Assembly (NCBI GenBank): GCA_022710815.1
Contig: JAKLGF010000009.1
Span: forward strand, 1-12,017
Reading direction: 5' to 3'
DNA: 12,017 bases
Origin: Patescibacteria group bacterium
GTDB taxonomy: Bacteria; Patescibacteriota; Minisyncoccia; Minisyncoccales; JAGOPM01
The notes beneath the pieces are model-generated. The model was not told the DNA's origin. It made no database searches and saw only the letters and a program-made list of their open reading frames with translations. The position numbers were made by a program, and so were the translations under genes. Of this stretch, positions 5,799 through 12,017 are shown piece by piece (within the stretch, counting starts at the first letter, position 1; each line of letters opens with the position of its first letter).

Positions 5799-6995
5799 AT
5801 GTCCAAGGCCAAGATTGTTATTATCCTGACTATTCTAATAGATGTTTTGGGAATAGGAATTGTAATTCCTGTTCTTCCTTTTTATGTTAAATCTTTTGGA
5901 GCTGGCCCAGTGGCAATAACAATGCTAACTGCTATTTTCTCTTTGTTTGCTTTTTTAAGCGCTCCTTTTTTGGGTTCACTTTCAGATAAGATAGGGCGCA
6001 AGCCAGTTTTAATTGCCAGTATTGTCAGCACAGCTTTAGGTTGGTTTGTTTTTGCTGGAGCTAGAAATCTATTAATGCTTTTTATTGGAAGAATTATTGA
6101 TGGAGCAGCAGCTGGCAATTATCCCATTGCCCAGAGTTATTTAATGGATATTTCTAAAGACAAAAAAGAACAAGCAGAGAATATTGGATTAACTGGAGCA
6201 ATTTTTGGAATAGGATTTATTATTGGTCCAGCTATTGGAGGAGTTTTGGGAGGATTATCCCATACTCTGCCTTTTTGGGTAGCTGGAGTAATGGCAACTA
6301 TAAATGCTCTTTTGGCCTATTTCATTCTTCCAGAAAGCAATACTGATTTAGAAAAAGAAAAGCATTTGAGCTTGAATCCTTTTTTGCCAATCAAAAATGC
6401 TTTAAACAACAAAGTCTTGTTGCCAGCATTTTTGTCTTGGTTTTTGTTTGGTATAGCAGTTAGTATGCAGCAATCAATTTTCTCTCTTTATTTGGGAGAT
6501 GTTTATGGTTACGGAGCCTTTGTAGCTGGTTTGTTTATGACTGGCATTGGAGTTGTTCTTTTTATCAATCAAGCTTTCTTGATAAAAAGATTTTGGTTGA
6601 AAAGATTCAAAGAATTGGATTTAGAAATTTTAATGATGGCAGTTTTAATCGTAGGCTTTATTCTCATGTCTTTTAATAATTTCTCAATTTTTGTTTTTGG
6701 ATTGTTTTTGTTAGTAGCTTCACAGTCAGTTTTGAGAGTAGTAATGAATAGCAAGATTATCGGGGGAGCAGGGAGCAAGAAAGGAGAAGTCTTGGGGATT
6801 ATGAGTGCCATTACTTCTTTGAGTATTATTATCGGCCCTTCTATTGCTGGTCTTGTTTACACTATTCAGAACTATCTTCCTTTTGTAGCTAGTAGTATTT
6901 TGGGGTTAATAGCCTTGGCAGTTATCTGGTCAGATCGCAAAAAATTGATTAAAATGCAGATGGACCAAAATGCTCCTCCAGAATTCGGAATTTAA
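5799..6995 (+). CDS. MFS transporter, TetA/DHA1-like
   Basis: The 398-residue protein has about 12 hydrophobic segments and the major facilitator layout. The first segment reads ILIDVLGIGIVIPVLPFY, very like drug/H+ antiporters of the TetA type. The loop after segment 2 carries the family motif A, GSLSDKIGRKPVL, at about 59-71. The segment GIGFIIGPAIGGVLGG fits the antiporter motif C in segment 5. It probably exports a small molecule by proton exchange; the substrate cannot be read from sequence. An in-frame ATG at 5784 would add five residues, but no SD precedes either ATG, the -10-like box lies between them, and homologues usually start only a few residues before the first membrane segment. 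There is no terminator after it; the next promoter begins 5 bases past the stop. Confidence 0.9.
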   Translation: MSKAKIVIILTILIDVLGIGIVIPVLPFYVKSFGAGPVAITMLTAIFSLFAFLSAPFLGSLSDKIGRKPVLIASIVSTALGWFVFAGARNLLMLFIGRIIDGAAAGNYPIAQSYLMDISKDKKEQAENIGLTGAIFGIGFIIGPAIGGVLGGLSHTLPFWVAGVMATINALLAYFILPESNTDLEKEKHLSLNPFLPIKNALNNKVLLPAFLSWFLFGIAVSMQQSIFSLYLGDVYGYGAFVAGLFMTGIGVVLFINQAFLIKRFWLKRFKELDLEILMMAVLIVGFILMSFNNFSIFVFGLFLLVASQSVLRVVMNSKIIGGAGSKKGEVLGIMSAITSLSIIIGPSIAGLVYTIQNYLPFVASSILGLIALAVIWSDRKKLIKMQMDQNAPPEFGI

Positions 6996-7000
6996 GGCTA

Positions 7001-7029
7001 TTGACAGGAAAGCATTTAGGTGATATAAC
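7001..7029 (+). promoter_or_regulatory. Strong promoter upstream of the gene at 7148
   Basis: A perfect TTGACA at 7001-7006 and TATAAC (5 of 6) at 7024-7029 are separated by 17 bases, the best promoter in the window. Transcription should start near 7036. The 152-base gap between the MFS stop and the next ATG is thus promoter plus a leader of about 112 bases. I see no known riboswitch in that leader. Confidence 0.8.
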
Positions 7030-7112
7030 ATAAATAGTAGGACATTGAAAATCAACTATTGCAGCGACTCTTTGTGCGCTTTCCAGTGCTTGAACAGTTG
7101 CTTCAATAAAAG

Positions 7113-7140
7113 CTTATATATACAAACCTGTATAAGGAGG
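7113..7140 (+). promoter_or_regulatory. Hairpin overlapping a strong SD
   Basis: AAGGAGG at 7134-7140 lies 7 bases before the ATG at 7148. Just upstream, TATACA (7119-7124) and TGTATA (7129-7134) form a perfect inverted repeat with an AACC loop. An alternative or longer pairing uses CTTATA (7113-7118) with TATAAG (7131-7136), which would cover the first bases of the SD. This could tune translation; the same dyad could also be a protein-binding site. Confidence 0.5.
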
Positions 7141-7147
7141 TGTTTTA

Positions 7148-7564
7148 ATGTTGTCATTCGGATTCAAAATTTTCAAAATCATTATCAATCTAGACGACAT
7201 GGCTTTTGTGGCCAAACGAGAAGAGGGTACTATCGACCTTGTCGTCAGCTCCCTCCAGTATCAAGACAAAAGAATTCACTATCATCTTGATGCTGTTTAC
7301 AAAAAAGCTAAGATTCGTCTTGGATGTTACAAGTCAGACGATTACTTTAATCAACCATCAGGCATTATCAAAGGAGTGCCGCATTGCAACGAAAAGGCTT
7401 CCAAAGCTTGTGGCGATCAGACACTCAAAACAGCCAGAGATTTGGAAAAGAGATGGGTTAAAGTAACCATCCAAGGAAAAACCATTCAGGAAAGAGAAGC
7501 TCATCTGGCTCAGAAAAAGGCTGAAGCCAATGATGTCCATATCTTGGACAAAGTAGCACTCTAA
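7148..7564 (+). CDS. Unrecognised 138-residue protein with strong expression signals
   Basis: No family was recognised. The protein is basic and soluble-looking apart from a short hydrophobic N-terminus (about residues 2-15, interrupted by lysines and too short for a sure membrane segment). The middle carries C75, C95 and C103 approximately (GCYKSDD, PHC, KACGD), and the C-terminal 50 residues are helix-like and rich in K, E, A and Q. The start is fixed by AAGGAGG 7 bases upstream. A second Met at residue 18 is less likely because it lacks an SD. It is a single-gene unit with its own TTGACA promoter, a long leader and a strong terminator. Some stretches are GC-richer than the neighbours. Overlapping open frames in the other + strand phases look like shadows. 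Confidence 0.7.
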   Translation: MLSFGFKIFKIIINLDDMAFVAKREEGTIDLVVSSLQYQDKRIHYHLDAVYKKAKIRLGCYKSDDYFNQPSGIIKGVPHCNEKASKACGDQTLKTARDLEKRWVKVTIQGKTIQEREAHLAQKKAEANDVHILDKVAL

Positions 7565-7575
7565 TCATTACAGGT

Positions 7576-7617
7576 AAAAACGGCAAAGCCCTAAGGGTTA
7601 TTGCCGTTTTAATTTAT
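7576..7617 (+). terminator. Intrinsic terminator after the gene at 7148
   Basis: AAAACGGCAA (7577-7586) pairs perfectly with TTGCCGTTTT (7601-7610). The interior CCC/GGG can form a small second helix. AATTTATT follows. Confidence 0.9.
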
Positions 7618-7622
7618 TAACA

Positions 7623-7651
7623 TTGCTAGGGTTTTGGCTATTTAGTATAAT
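7623..7651 (+). promoter_or_regulatory. Promoter of the gene at 7670
   Basis: TTGCTA (4 of 6) at 7623-7628 and a perfect TATAAT at 7646-7651 are separated by 17 bases. The start is expected near 7658, leaving only about 12 leader bases and no SD before the ATG at 7670. Confidence 0.75.
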
Positions 7652-7669
7652 TATATCCAATACAGCAAT

Positions 7670-8086
7670 ATGGAACGATCAAGATATGAGTCCGGCGAAA
7701 GCCAGGAACAAAATGAGGAATTTAAACGCGGGAGATTAGAAATTCAGGAAGGAGAGGAGAATCCTTCGTTGGTTTTAGAATGTGAAAACCCGCGAGCAAC
7801 AGCAGCCTATTCTTTTGCTATTGGAGAAATTTTGAAACACAATGGCATTGAAGTAGGAGGAGATGATGACACTCAGCTTTCAGAAGGAGAAAATGTAATT
7901 ATTCTCCCTTATGGAGTAGATACTAATCAAGTAGAAAGCCTTCTAGAAAAAATACATCAAGAAGCTTCCAGGGTTTTTGAAAAAATGACTCCTAAGTCTG
8001 AAAAAGAAGAATCATTTGAGGAAATGCTTGAGAAGGGACCTGAAAAAGAAGAAGGCCGAGCAGAAAAATTTGACTTTAAGACGTAA
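7670..8086 (+). CDS. Acidic 138-residue protein, unknown family
   Basis: No family was recognised. The protein is strongly acidic and has no signal or membrane segment, so it is probably cytoplasmic. A charged N-terminus (about 1-30) leads into a compact part (about 31-105) with strand- and helix-like stretches (SLVLECEN, AAYSFAIGEILKHNGI, NVIILPYGVD, VESLLEKIHQEASRVFEKM). The C-terminal 30 residues are rich in E, K and G and likely disordered. It forms its own unit between a TATAAT promoter and a terminator. The start is chosen from the promoter position, since no SD is present. Confidence 0.65.
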   Translation: MERSRYESGESQEQNEEFKRGRLEIQEGEENPSLVLECENPRATAAYSFAIGEILKHNGIEVGGDDDTQLSEGENVIILPYGVDTNQVESLLEKIHQEASRVFEKMTPKSEKEESFEEMLEKGPEKEEGRAEKFDFKT

Positions 8087-8093
8087 AAAGAAC

Positions 8094-8119
8094 AACCCCG
8101 CCAGGGGTTTTGTTTTTAT
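8094..8119 (+). terminator. Intrinsic terminator after the gene at 7670
   Basis: AACCCC (8094-8099) and GGGGTT (8104-8109) close a GCCA loop and are followed by TTGTTTTTA. Confidence 0.85.
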
Positions 8120-8147
8120 TGATTTTCTATCATTTTTGTATTATAAC
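8119..8147 (+). promoter_or_regulatory. Promoter of the tRNA-Ser/asnS unit
   Basis: TTGATT (4 of 6) at 8119-8124 and TATAAC (5 of 6) at 8142-8147 are spaced by 17 bases, placing the start a few bases before the tRNA 5' end at 8158. Confidence 0.7.
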
Positions 8148-8157
8148 TAACAATATT

Positions 8158-8247
8158 GGAGAGGTGGCTGAGCGGCCGAAAGCGCCACACTTGAAATGTG
8201 GTATCTGCGAAAGTGGATCGTGAGTTCGAATCTCACCCTCTCCGCCA
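8158..8247 (+). tRNA. tRNA-Ser, anticodon UGA
   Basis: The acceptor stem is GGAGAGG (8158-8164) with CCTCTCC (8237-8243), a G discriminator and an encoded CCA (8245-8247). The anticodon arm has CCACA/TGTGG around loop CTTGAAA, giving anticodon TGA, which reads UCN serine codons. The long variable arm pairs ATCTGC with GTGGAT around a GAAA loop, as expected for a class II tRNA. The T arm is GTGAG, TTCGAAT, CTCAC. All helices close, so the gene looks functional. Confidence 0.97.
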
Positions 8248-8258
8248 ATATTATTCTC

Positions 8259-9638
8259 ATGGAAATACGAGCAATATTCAAAGAATGGGAGAAATATCTT
8301 GACCAAGACATTACTGTTAATGGCTGGGCCAGAACCACCCGATCATCAAAAGGATTGGGCTTTATTGAATTAAACGATGGAACATTTTTCAAGAACTTGC
8401 AGGTTGTTTTTGATGAAAAGTTAGAGAATTTTGGAGAAATCCAGAATTTGGCTATTGGTAGCTCCATTTCAGTAATAGGGGAATTAGTTAAATCTCCAGC
8501 CCAGGAACAACCATTTGAATTGCAGGCAAAAAAAATTGAAATAGTCGGAGAATCTTTGCCTGATTATCCTTTGCAGAAAAAGAGGCACACTTTTGAATAT
8601 CTTAGAACTATTGCTCATATTAGACCCAGATCAAATACATTTTCAGCAGTTTTTAGAGTCAGATCTCTGGCTGCTTTTGCTATTCATAAATTTTTCAATG
8701 AGCGAGGTTTTGTCTATGTTCAAACACCAATAATTACAGGAAGCGATTGTGAGGGAGCAGGAGAAATGTTTCATGTAACAACTTTGGATTTAAAAGACAC
8801 TCCTAAGATAAAAGACCAAATTGATTATTCTAAAGATTTCTTTGGCAAAGAAACAAGCTTAACAGTTTCTGGGCAATTAGAAGCAGAAACCTTTGCCATG
8901 GCTTTTAACAAAGTATATACTTTTGGTCCAACTTTTAGAGCAGAGAACTCTAATACTAAGAGGCATGCAGCTGAATTCTGGATGATTGAACCAGAAATTG
9001 CTTTTGCTGATTTAAAAGATGATGCTCAATTGGCTGAGGACATGATTAAGTATGTGGTCAGCTATGTTTTGGAAAATGCTCCAGAAGAAATGGAATTCTT
9101 CAACAAATTCATTGATCAGGGCCTGAAAGAAAGACTCCAGAATTTAATTAATTCAGAATTCCAACACATTACTTACACTCAAGCCATAGAAACATTGCAG
9201 AATTCAGGAAAAGAATTTGAATACAAGCCAGAATGGGGAAAAGACTTGCAAACTGAGCATGAAAGATATTTAACTGATGAGGTTTACAAAAAACCAGTTT
9301 TTGTCACTGATTATCCCAAAGGCTTCAAAGCCTTCTATATGCGCCAAAATGATGATGGTAAAACAGTAGCGGCTATGGATTTGTTAGCTCCAGGAGTGGG
9401 GGAGATTATTGGAGGATCTCAAAGAGAAGAGAGACTGGAGAAACTAATTGAGAGAATTAAGGAAATGAAGCTTAAAGAAGAAGACTATTCTTGGTATTTG
9501 GATTTGAGAAAATACGGAGGCACTAAGCATGCTGGATTTGGTTTGGGATTTGAGAGACTCATTATGTATTTAACTGGAATGGAAAATATTCGAGATGTTA
9601 TTGCTTTCCCAAGAACTCCAGGTAATGCTGAATTCTAA
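8259..9638 (+). CDS. asnS: Asparaginyl-tRNA synthetase
   Basis: The 459-residue class IIb synthetase charges tRNA-Asn with asparagine using ATP. An N-terminal OB-fold anticodon-binding domain spans about 15-100 ([19 protein letters not shown]). The catalytic core follows. Motif 2 includes [11 protein letters not shown] (226-236), and motif 3 is GFGLGFERL (426-434) with its Arg at 433. The segment [15 protein letters not shown] (201-215) and the [10 protein letters not shown]-type ending are typical of AsnRS rather than AspRS. Length is normal. An upstream in-frame ATG at 8196 lies inside tRNA-Ser and is rejected. The chosen ATG is 11 bases after the tRNA CCA with no SD and no separate promoter, so the mRNA is probably freed by tRNA 3' processing. 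The next gene starts one base after its stop. Confidence 0.96.
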   Translation: MEIRAIFKEWEKYLDQDITVNGWARTTRSSKGLGFIELNDGTFFKNLQVVFDEKLENFGEIQNLAIGSSISVIGELVKSPAQEQPFELQAKKIEIVGESLPDYPLQKKRHTFEYLRTIAHIRPRSNTFSAVFRVRSLAAFAIHKFFNERGFVYVQTPIITGSDCEGAGEMFHVTTLDLKDTPKIKDQIDYSKDFFGKETSLTVSGQLEAETFAMAFNKVYTFGPTFRAENSNTKRHAAEFWMIEPEIAFADLKDDAQLAEDMIKYVVSYVLENAPEEMEFFNKFIDQGLKERLQNLINSEFQHITYTQAIETLQNSGKEFEYKPEWGKDLQTEHERYLTDEVYKKPVFVTDYPKGFKAFYMRQNDDGKTVAAMDLLAPGVGEIIGGSQREERLEKLIERIKEMKLKEEDYSWYLDLRKYGGTKHAGFGLGFERLIMYLTGMENIRDVIAFPRTPGNAEF

Positions 9639-9639
9639 T

Positions 9640-9912
9640 ATGGCTAGAATTGAGAAAACAATTGATCCACAGTATTTTCAGGAGATATTGGATGGTAAAA
9701 AGAAATACGAAATACGCTTAAATGATTTTTCAATCCAAGAAGGAGATACTTTAATCTTAATTGAACATGATTTTGTTACTAAGATTAGGAGTGGAAGGAC
9801 GTTAGAAAAGAAAGTAACTAATGTTAATAAGTTTAAGATTGGAGATTTAGAAAAGTGGTATTCTCCTCAAGACCTGCAAGAAAAAGGAATTCAAATAATC
9901 TCTTTGGAATAA
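9640..9912 (+). CDS. DUF3850/ASCH-like PUA-fold protein
   Basis: The 90-residue protein starts at the ATG one base after the asnS stop; upstream in-frame ATGs inside asnS would add residues that do not fit the family. The family pattern is clear: IDPQYFQEILDGKKKYEIRLND (residues 8-29 region), then EGDTLILIEHD, then GRTLEKKVT. This is the ASCH/DUF3850 signature with the 'GKK-x-x-EIR-x-ND' core. ASCH-type domains resemble PUA domains and are thought to bind RNA or modified nucleosides; one relative, YqfB, hydrolyses N4-acetylcytidine. The function here is unproven. It sits between asnS and a CYTH gene. Confidence 0.82.
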   Translation: MARIEKTIDPQYFQEILDGKKKYEIRLNDFSIQEGDTLILIEHDFVTKIRSGRTLEKKVTNVNKFKIGDLEKWYSPQDLQEKGIQIISLE

Positions 9913-9914
9913 AA

Positions 9915-10472
9915 ATGGCTACAGAATTTGAAACACAAGTTCTGGAAATAGACCCAAAGGCAATTGCGGAGAAATTGCGTTCTTTGGGAGCCAAAGAAGT
10001 TCCTGAAACTTTGCAAAAAAGATTTGTTTTTGATTTAGAATGTCTTAATTCTGTTAATCCAGGAATGGGCCGTTGGATTAGGCTCAGACAAATTGGAGAC
10101 AAAACTACTTTAACTTACAAAAACAAAAGCGGAACAGGAATTTCTGATACTCAGGAAATAGAGATGGAGGTTAGTGATTTTGATAAAATGCAGGAGATAT
10201 TAAGTAAATTAGATTGTTTTACTGGAAAGTATTACCAAGAAAACAAAAGAACTAGATTTGTTTTAGAAGACATTGAATTCAATATTGATCAATGGCCATT
10301 AATCCCTCCTTTTTTAGAAATTGAAGCTACTAGTTTAAAGAATGTTGAACATGGATTGCAATTACTAGGATTGCAGGAAAAAGAAAATGCCCATTGGGGA
10401 TTGATAAACATCTATTCTAAATATGGGATAGATTTGCATAGCTACAAAGAAATTAAATTCCAAGAATCATGA
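9915..10472 (+). CDS. CYTH-domain protein (class IV adenylate cyclase / triphosphatase-like)
   Basis: The 185-residue protein has the CYTH beta-barrel pattern. It opens with an E-x-E motif (E4 and E6 in TEFETQVLEID), where the canonical ExExK Lys is replaced by Gln at residue 8. Further likely tunnel residues are K35/R36, R56 and R58 (RWIRLRQ), K69, the acidic run QEIEMEV (80-86), K111/R112/R114, and D125 with E135 and E137 near the end (FNIDQWPLIPPFLEIEA). CYTH enzymes act on triphosphates, as thiamine triphosphatases, RNA triphosphatases or class IV adenylate cyclases; divergent ExE-x-x members are common in CPR-like genomes. Substrate is unknown. The start lies 2 bases after the DUF3850 stop; a longer in-frame start at 9855 is within that gene. 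Confidence 0.86.
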   Translation: MATEFETQVLEIDPKAIAEKLRSLGAKEVPETLQKRFVFDLECLNSVNPGMGRWIRLRQIGDKTTLTYKNKSGTGISDTQEIEMEVSDFDKMQEILSKLDCFTGKYYQENKRTRFVLEDIEFNIDQWPLIPPFLEIEATSLKNVEHGLQLLGLQEKENAHWGLINIYSKYGIDLHSYKEIKFQES

Positions 10473-10891
10473 AAATATCAATTGTGGGAAGTTCAAAGTT
10501 TGCTAAGGAAATGTTAGAATACCAGAACAAGCTCAGGGAATTGGGCCATGAAGTCAATATTCATAAGGATTATGTGGCCCTAGCCAATAATCAAGCTGAT
10601 GTTATTGCTAGTAGAATAAATCAAGAACATAGTCAGCTTAAAATTGAAAATGACTATATCCGCTGGCATTACAATGAGATTGTAAATAGTGATGCCATTT
10701 TGGTCTTGAATTTTGACAAGAATGGAGTTGCTAATTATGTGGGAGGCAATACTTTGATGGAAATAGGGTTTGCCCATGTTCATAACAAAAAGATATTCTT
10801 GCTCAATAATGTTCCAAACATGCCCTATTCAGAGGAAATCCAAGCTACTCAGCCCATAGTTTTAAACAATGATCTTACCCAAATATCATAA
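10469..10891 (+). CDS. Nucleoside 2-deoxyribosyltransferase-like protein
   Basis: The 140-residue protein begins with a strand and loop KISIVGSSKFA that fits a Rossmann-like nucleotide fold. A central strand follows (SDAILVLNFDKNG, 74-86). The motif GGNTLMEIGFAHVHNKKIFLLN (from 92) matches the 'G-x-x-x-E-x-G-x-A' core of the nucleoside deoxyribosyltransferase family, with E98 at the catalytic Glu position. Enzymes of this fold cleave or exchange N-glycosidic bonds of nucleosides or nucleotides. Without a wider comparison it could be a hydrolase, a transferase or a binding protein. It overlaps the CYTH stop by 4 bases (ATGA), a sign of coupling. Confidence 0.75.
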   Translation: MKISIVGSSKFAKEMLEYQNKLRELGHEVNIHKDYVALANNQADVIASRINQEHSQLKIENDYIRWHYNEIVNSDAILVLNFDKNGVANYVGGNTLMEIGFAHVHNKKIFLLNNVPNMPYSEEIQATQPIVLNNDLTQIS

Positions 10892-12017
10892 ATGAATAAA
10901 TTTCTGCTTTTAATAATTTTCTTAGGCTTTCTGGCAATTCTGTTTGCAGGAGCCTTTTTTGTTTTCAAAGACTTTACTGTTGAAGACGTGGCAGTAAAAG
11001 ATTCCTTCTATATCCCAGAAGATATTCCCAATATTTCTGAATATGTGACTAGTTCCATGCCCGAAGATATTGCTCAATCCCAAACTCAAGAGGGAGGAGG
11101 ATATTATCTTAATGATTTAACAGATGTAGAAAAACAATTCTTAGCTAAAGCAGCTAATTTTGTAGAAGTGAATATTCCAGACATGAAAGTCCGAGCTTTC
11201 AAAGAAGGGCAATTAGAAAAAGAAGTAGACATTGCTGCTAAGGGAAATTATTTAGATTGGGGAGCAGTCCCAGCCGGACTTAATATTATTAACCAAAAAA
11301 TTAGGGCTGCTTTTTCTGTTCCTGCTGGTTTGTATATGCCTTGGGCTTTGCAAATTTACGGCAAATTCTATTTACACGGCATTCCATATTATCCCAGCGG
11401 AAAGAAATTCTGGTCCAGATTTTCAGGAGGGTGTATTAGGATGAAAGACGAAGATGCTCCTAAAATATTTAATATCGCTCAGCAGGGATGGTATATATTT
11501 GTGGTTGATGCTAAAAAAGACTTAACTCAATACCCAACAACAGTTTTTGCCCAATTTCCTAAAGTTAGCGCCAGTAGCTATTTAGTAGCTGATGTTAATG
11601 CTGATTATGTCTTTGCTCAAAAAGCATCCCAACAACAATTCAAAATGGGATCATTGACTAAGCTCATGTCAGCCATGACAGTCACTGAGAATGTGGACTT
11701 AAATCGTAAGATTTATGTCCAGAAAGCAATGATTGATTTGCCCGGAGGCACTCCCGGATTAGCTAAGGATAAAAACTATCGGCTCTATGAATTAGTTTAT
11801 CCCATGTTGATTTCAGATTCCCACAATGCAGCTAAAGTATTAGGAAATATTATGGGCCAAGAGAAGACTATTGATACAATGAATGCCAAGGCTAAATCAA
11901 TTATGATGGCTTCAACAGAATTCTTTGATACTCATGGTTATGAATCTGAAAACAAAACTACTGCCCAAGATCTTTATTACTTAACTCGATATATTTTTAA
12001 TAACTCCGATCATTTTT
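10892..12017 (+). CDS. L,D-transpeptidase / D,D-carboxypeptidase fusion, 3' end cut
   Basis: The 375 visible residues run off the window. Residues 3-25 are a hydrophobic signal anchor, so the enzyme faces the cell wall. Residues about 90-206 match a YkuD L,D-transpeptidase domain with HG at 162-163 and SGGCIRM at 178-184; C181 is the nucleophile and R183 follows. The usual SHGC His is Gly, a variant that keeps the Cys and Arg. Residues about 223-375 match a peptidase S11 D-Ala-D-Ala carboxypeptidase: SLTK at 254-257 (catalytic S254 and K257), SHN at 310-312 (the SxN motif), and FDTHGYESENKTTAQDLYYL-like family residues near the edge. The third KTG motif would lie beyond the window. The gene starts directly after the preceding stop. 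Confidence 0.88.
   Translation, partial: MNKFLLLIIFLGFLAILFAGAFFVFKDFTVEDVAVKDSFYIPEDIPNISEYVTSSMPEDIAQSQTQEGGGYYLNDLTDVEKQFLAKAANFVEVNIPDMKVRAFKEGQLEKEVDIAAKGNYLDWGAVPAGLNIINQKIRAAFSVPAGLYMPWALQIYGKFYLHGIPYYPSGKKFWSRFSGGCIRMKDEDAPKIFNIAQQGWYIFVVDAKKDLTQYPTTVFAQFPKVSASSYLVADVNADYVFAQKASQQQFKMGSLTKLMSAMTVTENVDLNRKIYVQKAMIDLPGGTPGLAKDKNYRLYELVYPMLISDSHNAAKVLGNIMGQEKTIDTMNAKAKSIMMASTEFFDTHGYESENKTTAQDLYYLTRYIFNNSDHF

Noticed and set aside
7045-7290. 81-codon + strand open frame starting in the leader of the 7148 gene
   Set aside because: It has no SD, overlaps a gene with strong SD and promoter, and its Cys- and Arg-rich translation looks like an out-of-frame shadow.
106-7640. Shared TTTTGGCTA at 106-114 and 7632-7640 as a regulatory motif
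   Set aside because: The two copies sit at different distances from their -10 boxes (15 against 5 bases), so they do not occupy equivalent positions and are probably chance.
8196-8258. N-terminal extension of asnS starting inside the tRNA gene
   Set aside because: The extra 21 residues are translated tRNA-Ser sequence, and the ATG at 8259 gives the normal AsnRS length and start.
9595-9639. Longer start for the DUF3850/ASCH protein
   Set aside because: The upstream ATGs lie inside asnS in another frame, and the family pattern begins right after the ATG at 9640.
1-12017. CRISPR arrays, insertion sequences, tandem repeats or UGA recoding
   Set aside because: No regularly spaced repeats, transposase or terminal inverted repeats were seen, and UGA ends several genes at expected family lengths.

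Overview
The window looks like a piece of a small, AT-rich, densely packed bacterial genome of the Patescibacteria/CPR type, perhaps Parcubacteria. The reasons are tiny or overlapping intergenic spaces, many short single-domain proteins, almost no Shine-Dalgarno (SD) sequences, several anchored extracytoplasmic proteins of unknown family, and scavenging functions such as a lone BioY. UGA is used as a stop (for example at 3981-3983 and 10470-10472), so it does not read like a UGA-recoding lineage. The taxonomic call is inference. All recognised genes lie on the + strand.

Layout. (1) Positions 2-109: the tail of an upstream reading frame and a strong hairpin terminator. (2) Positions 108-4407: one promoter, nine tightly packed genes and one terminator. 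The genes are a Cys-rich membrane-anchored protein, a larger anchored protein, an Smr-domain protein, the biotin transporter BioY, another anchored protein, a DUF523/TudS-like protein, a GIY-YIG protein, a conserved CxxC protein and an ArfB-like ribosome rescue factor. (3) Positions 4409-5756: adenosylhomocysteinase as a single-gene unit with its own consensus-like promoter, a dyad near the transcription start, a strong SD and a terminator. (4) Positions 5787-6995: an MFS drug/H+-type transporter, probably leaderless. (5) Positions 7001-7617: an unrecognised 138-residue protein with a strong promoter, a 112-base leader and an SD next to a hairpin. (6) Positions 7623-8119: an acidic protein of unknown family as its own unit. 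(7) Positions 8119 to the window end: tRNA-Ser(UGA) followed 11 bases later by asnS, then a DUF3850/ASCH-like protein, a CYTH protein, a nucleoside deoxyribosyltransferase-like protein and a membrane-anchored L,D-transpeptidase/D,D-carboxypeptidase fusion cut by the window edge.

Themes. Translation and its quality control recur: an Smr nuclease candidate, ArfB, tRNA-Ser and AsnRS. Envelope proteins form the second theme: three anchored proteins in the first operon and the two-domain peptidoglycan enzyme at the end. The most notable single object is that fusion. One polypeptide appears to carry the activity that trims pentapeptides to tetrapeptides and the activity that uses tetrapeptides for 3-3 cross-links. 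The two genes with a clear SD (4494 and 7148) are also the ones with long leaders, TTGACA -35 boxes and locally higher GC, which sets them apart from their neighbours.

No CRISPR array, insertion sequence, phage gene, rRNA or classical defence cassette was seen. No stretch longer than 300 bases lacks a gene; the longest gap is about 150 bases (6996-7147) and is described below.
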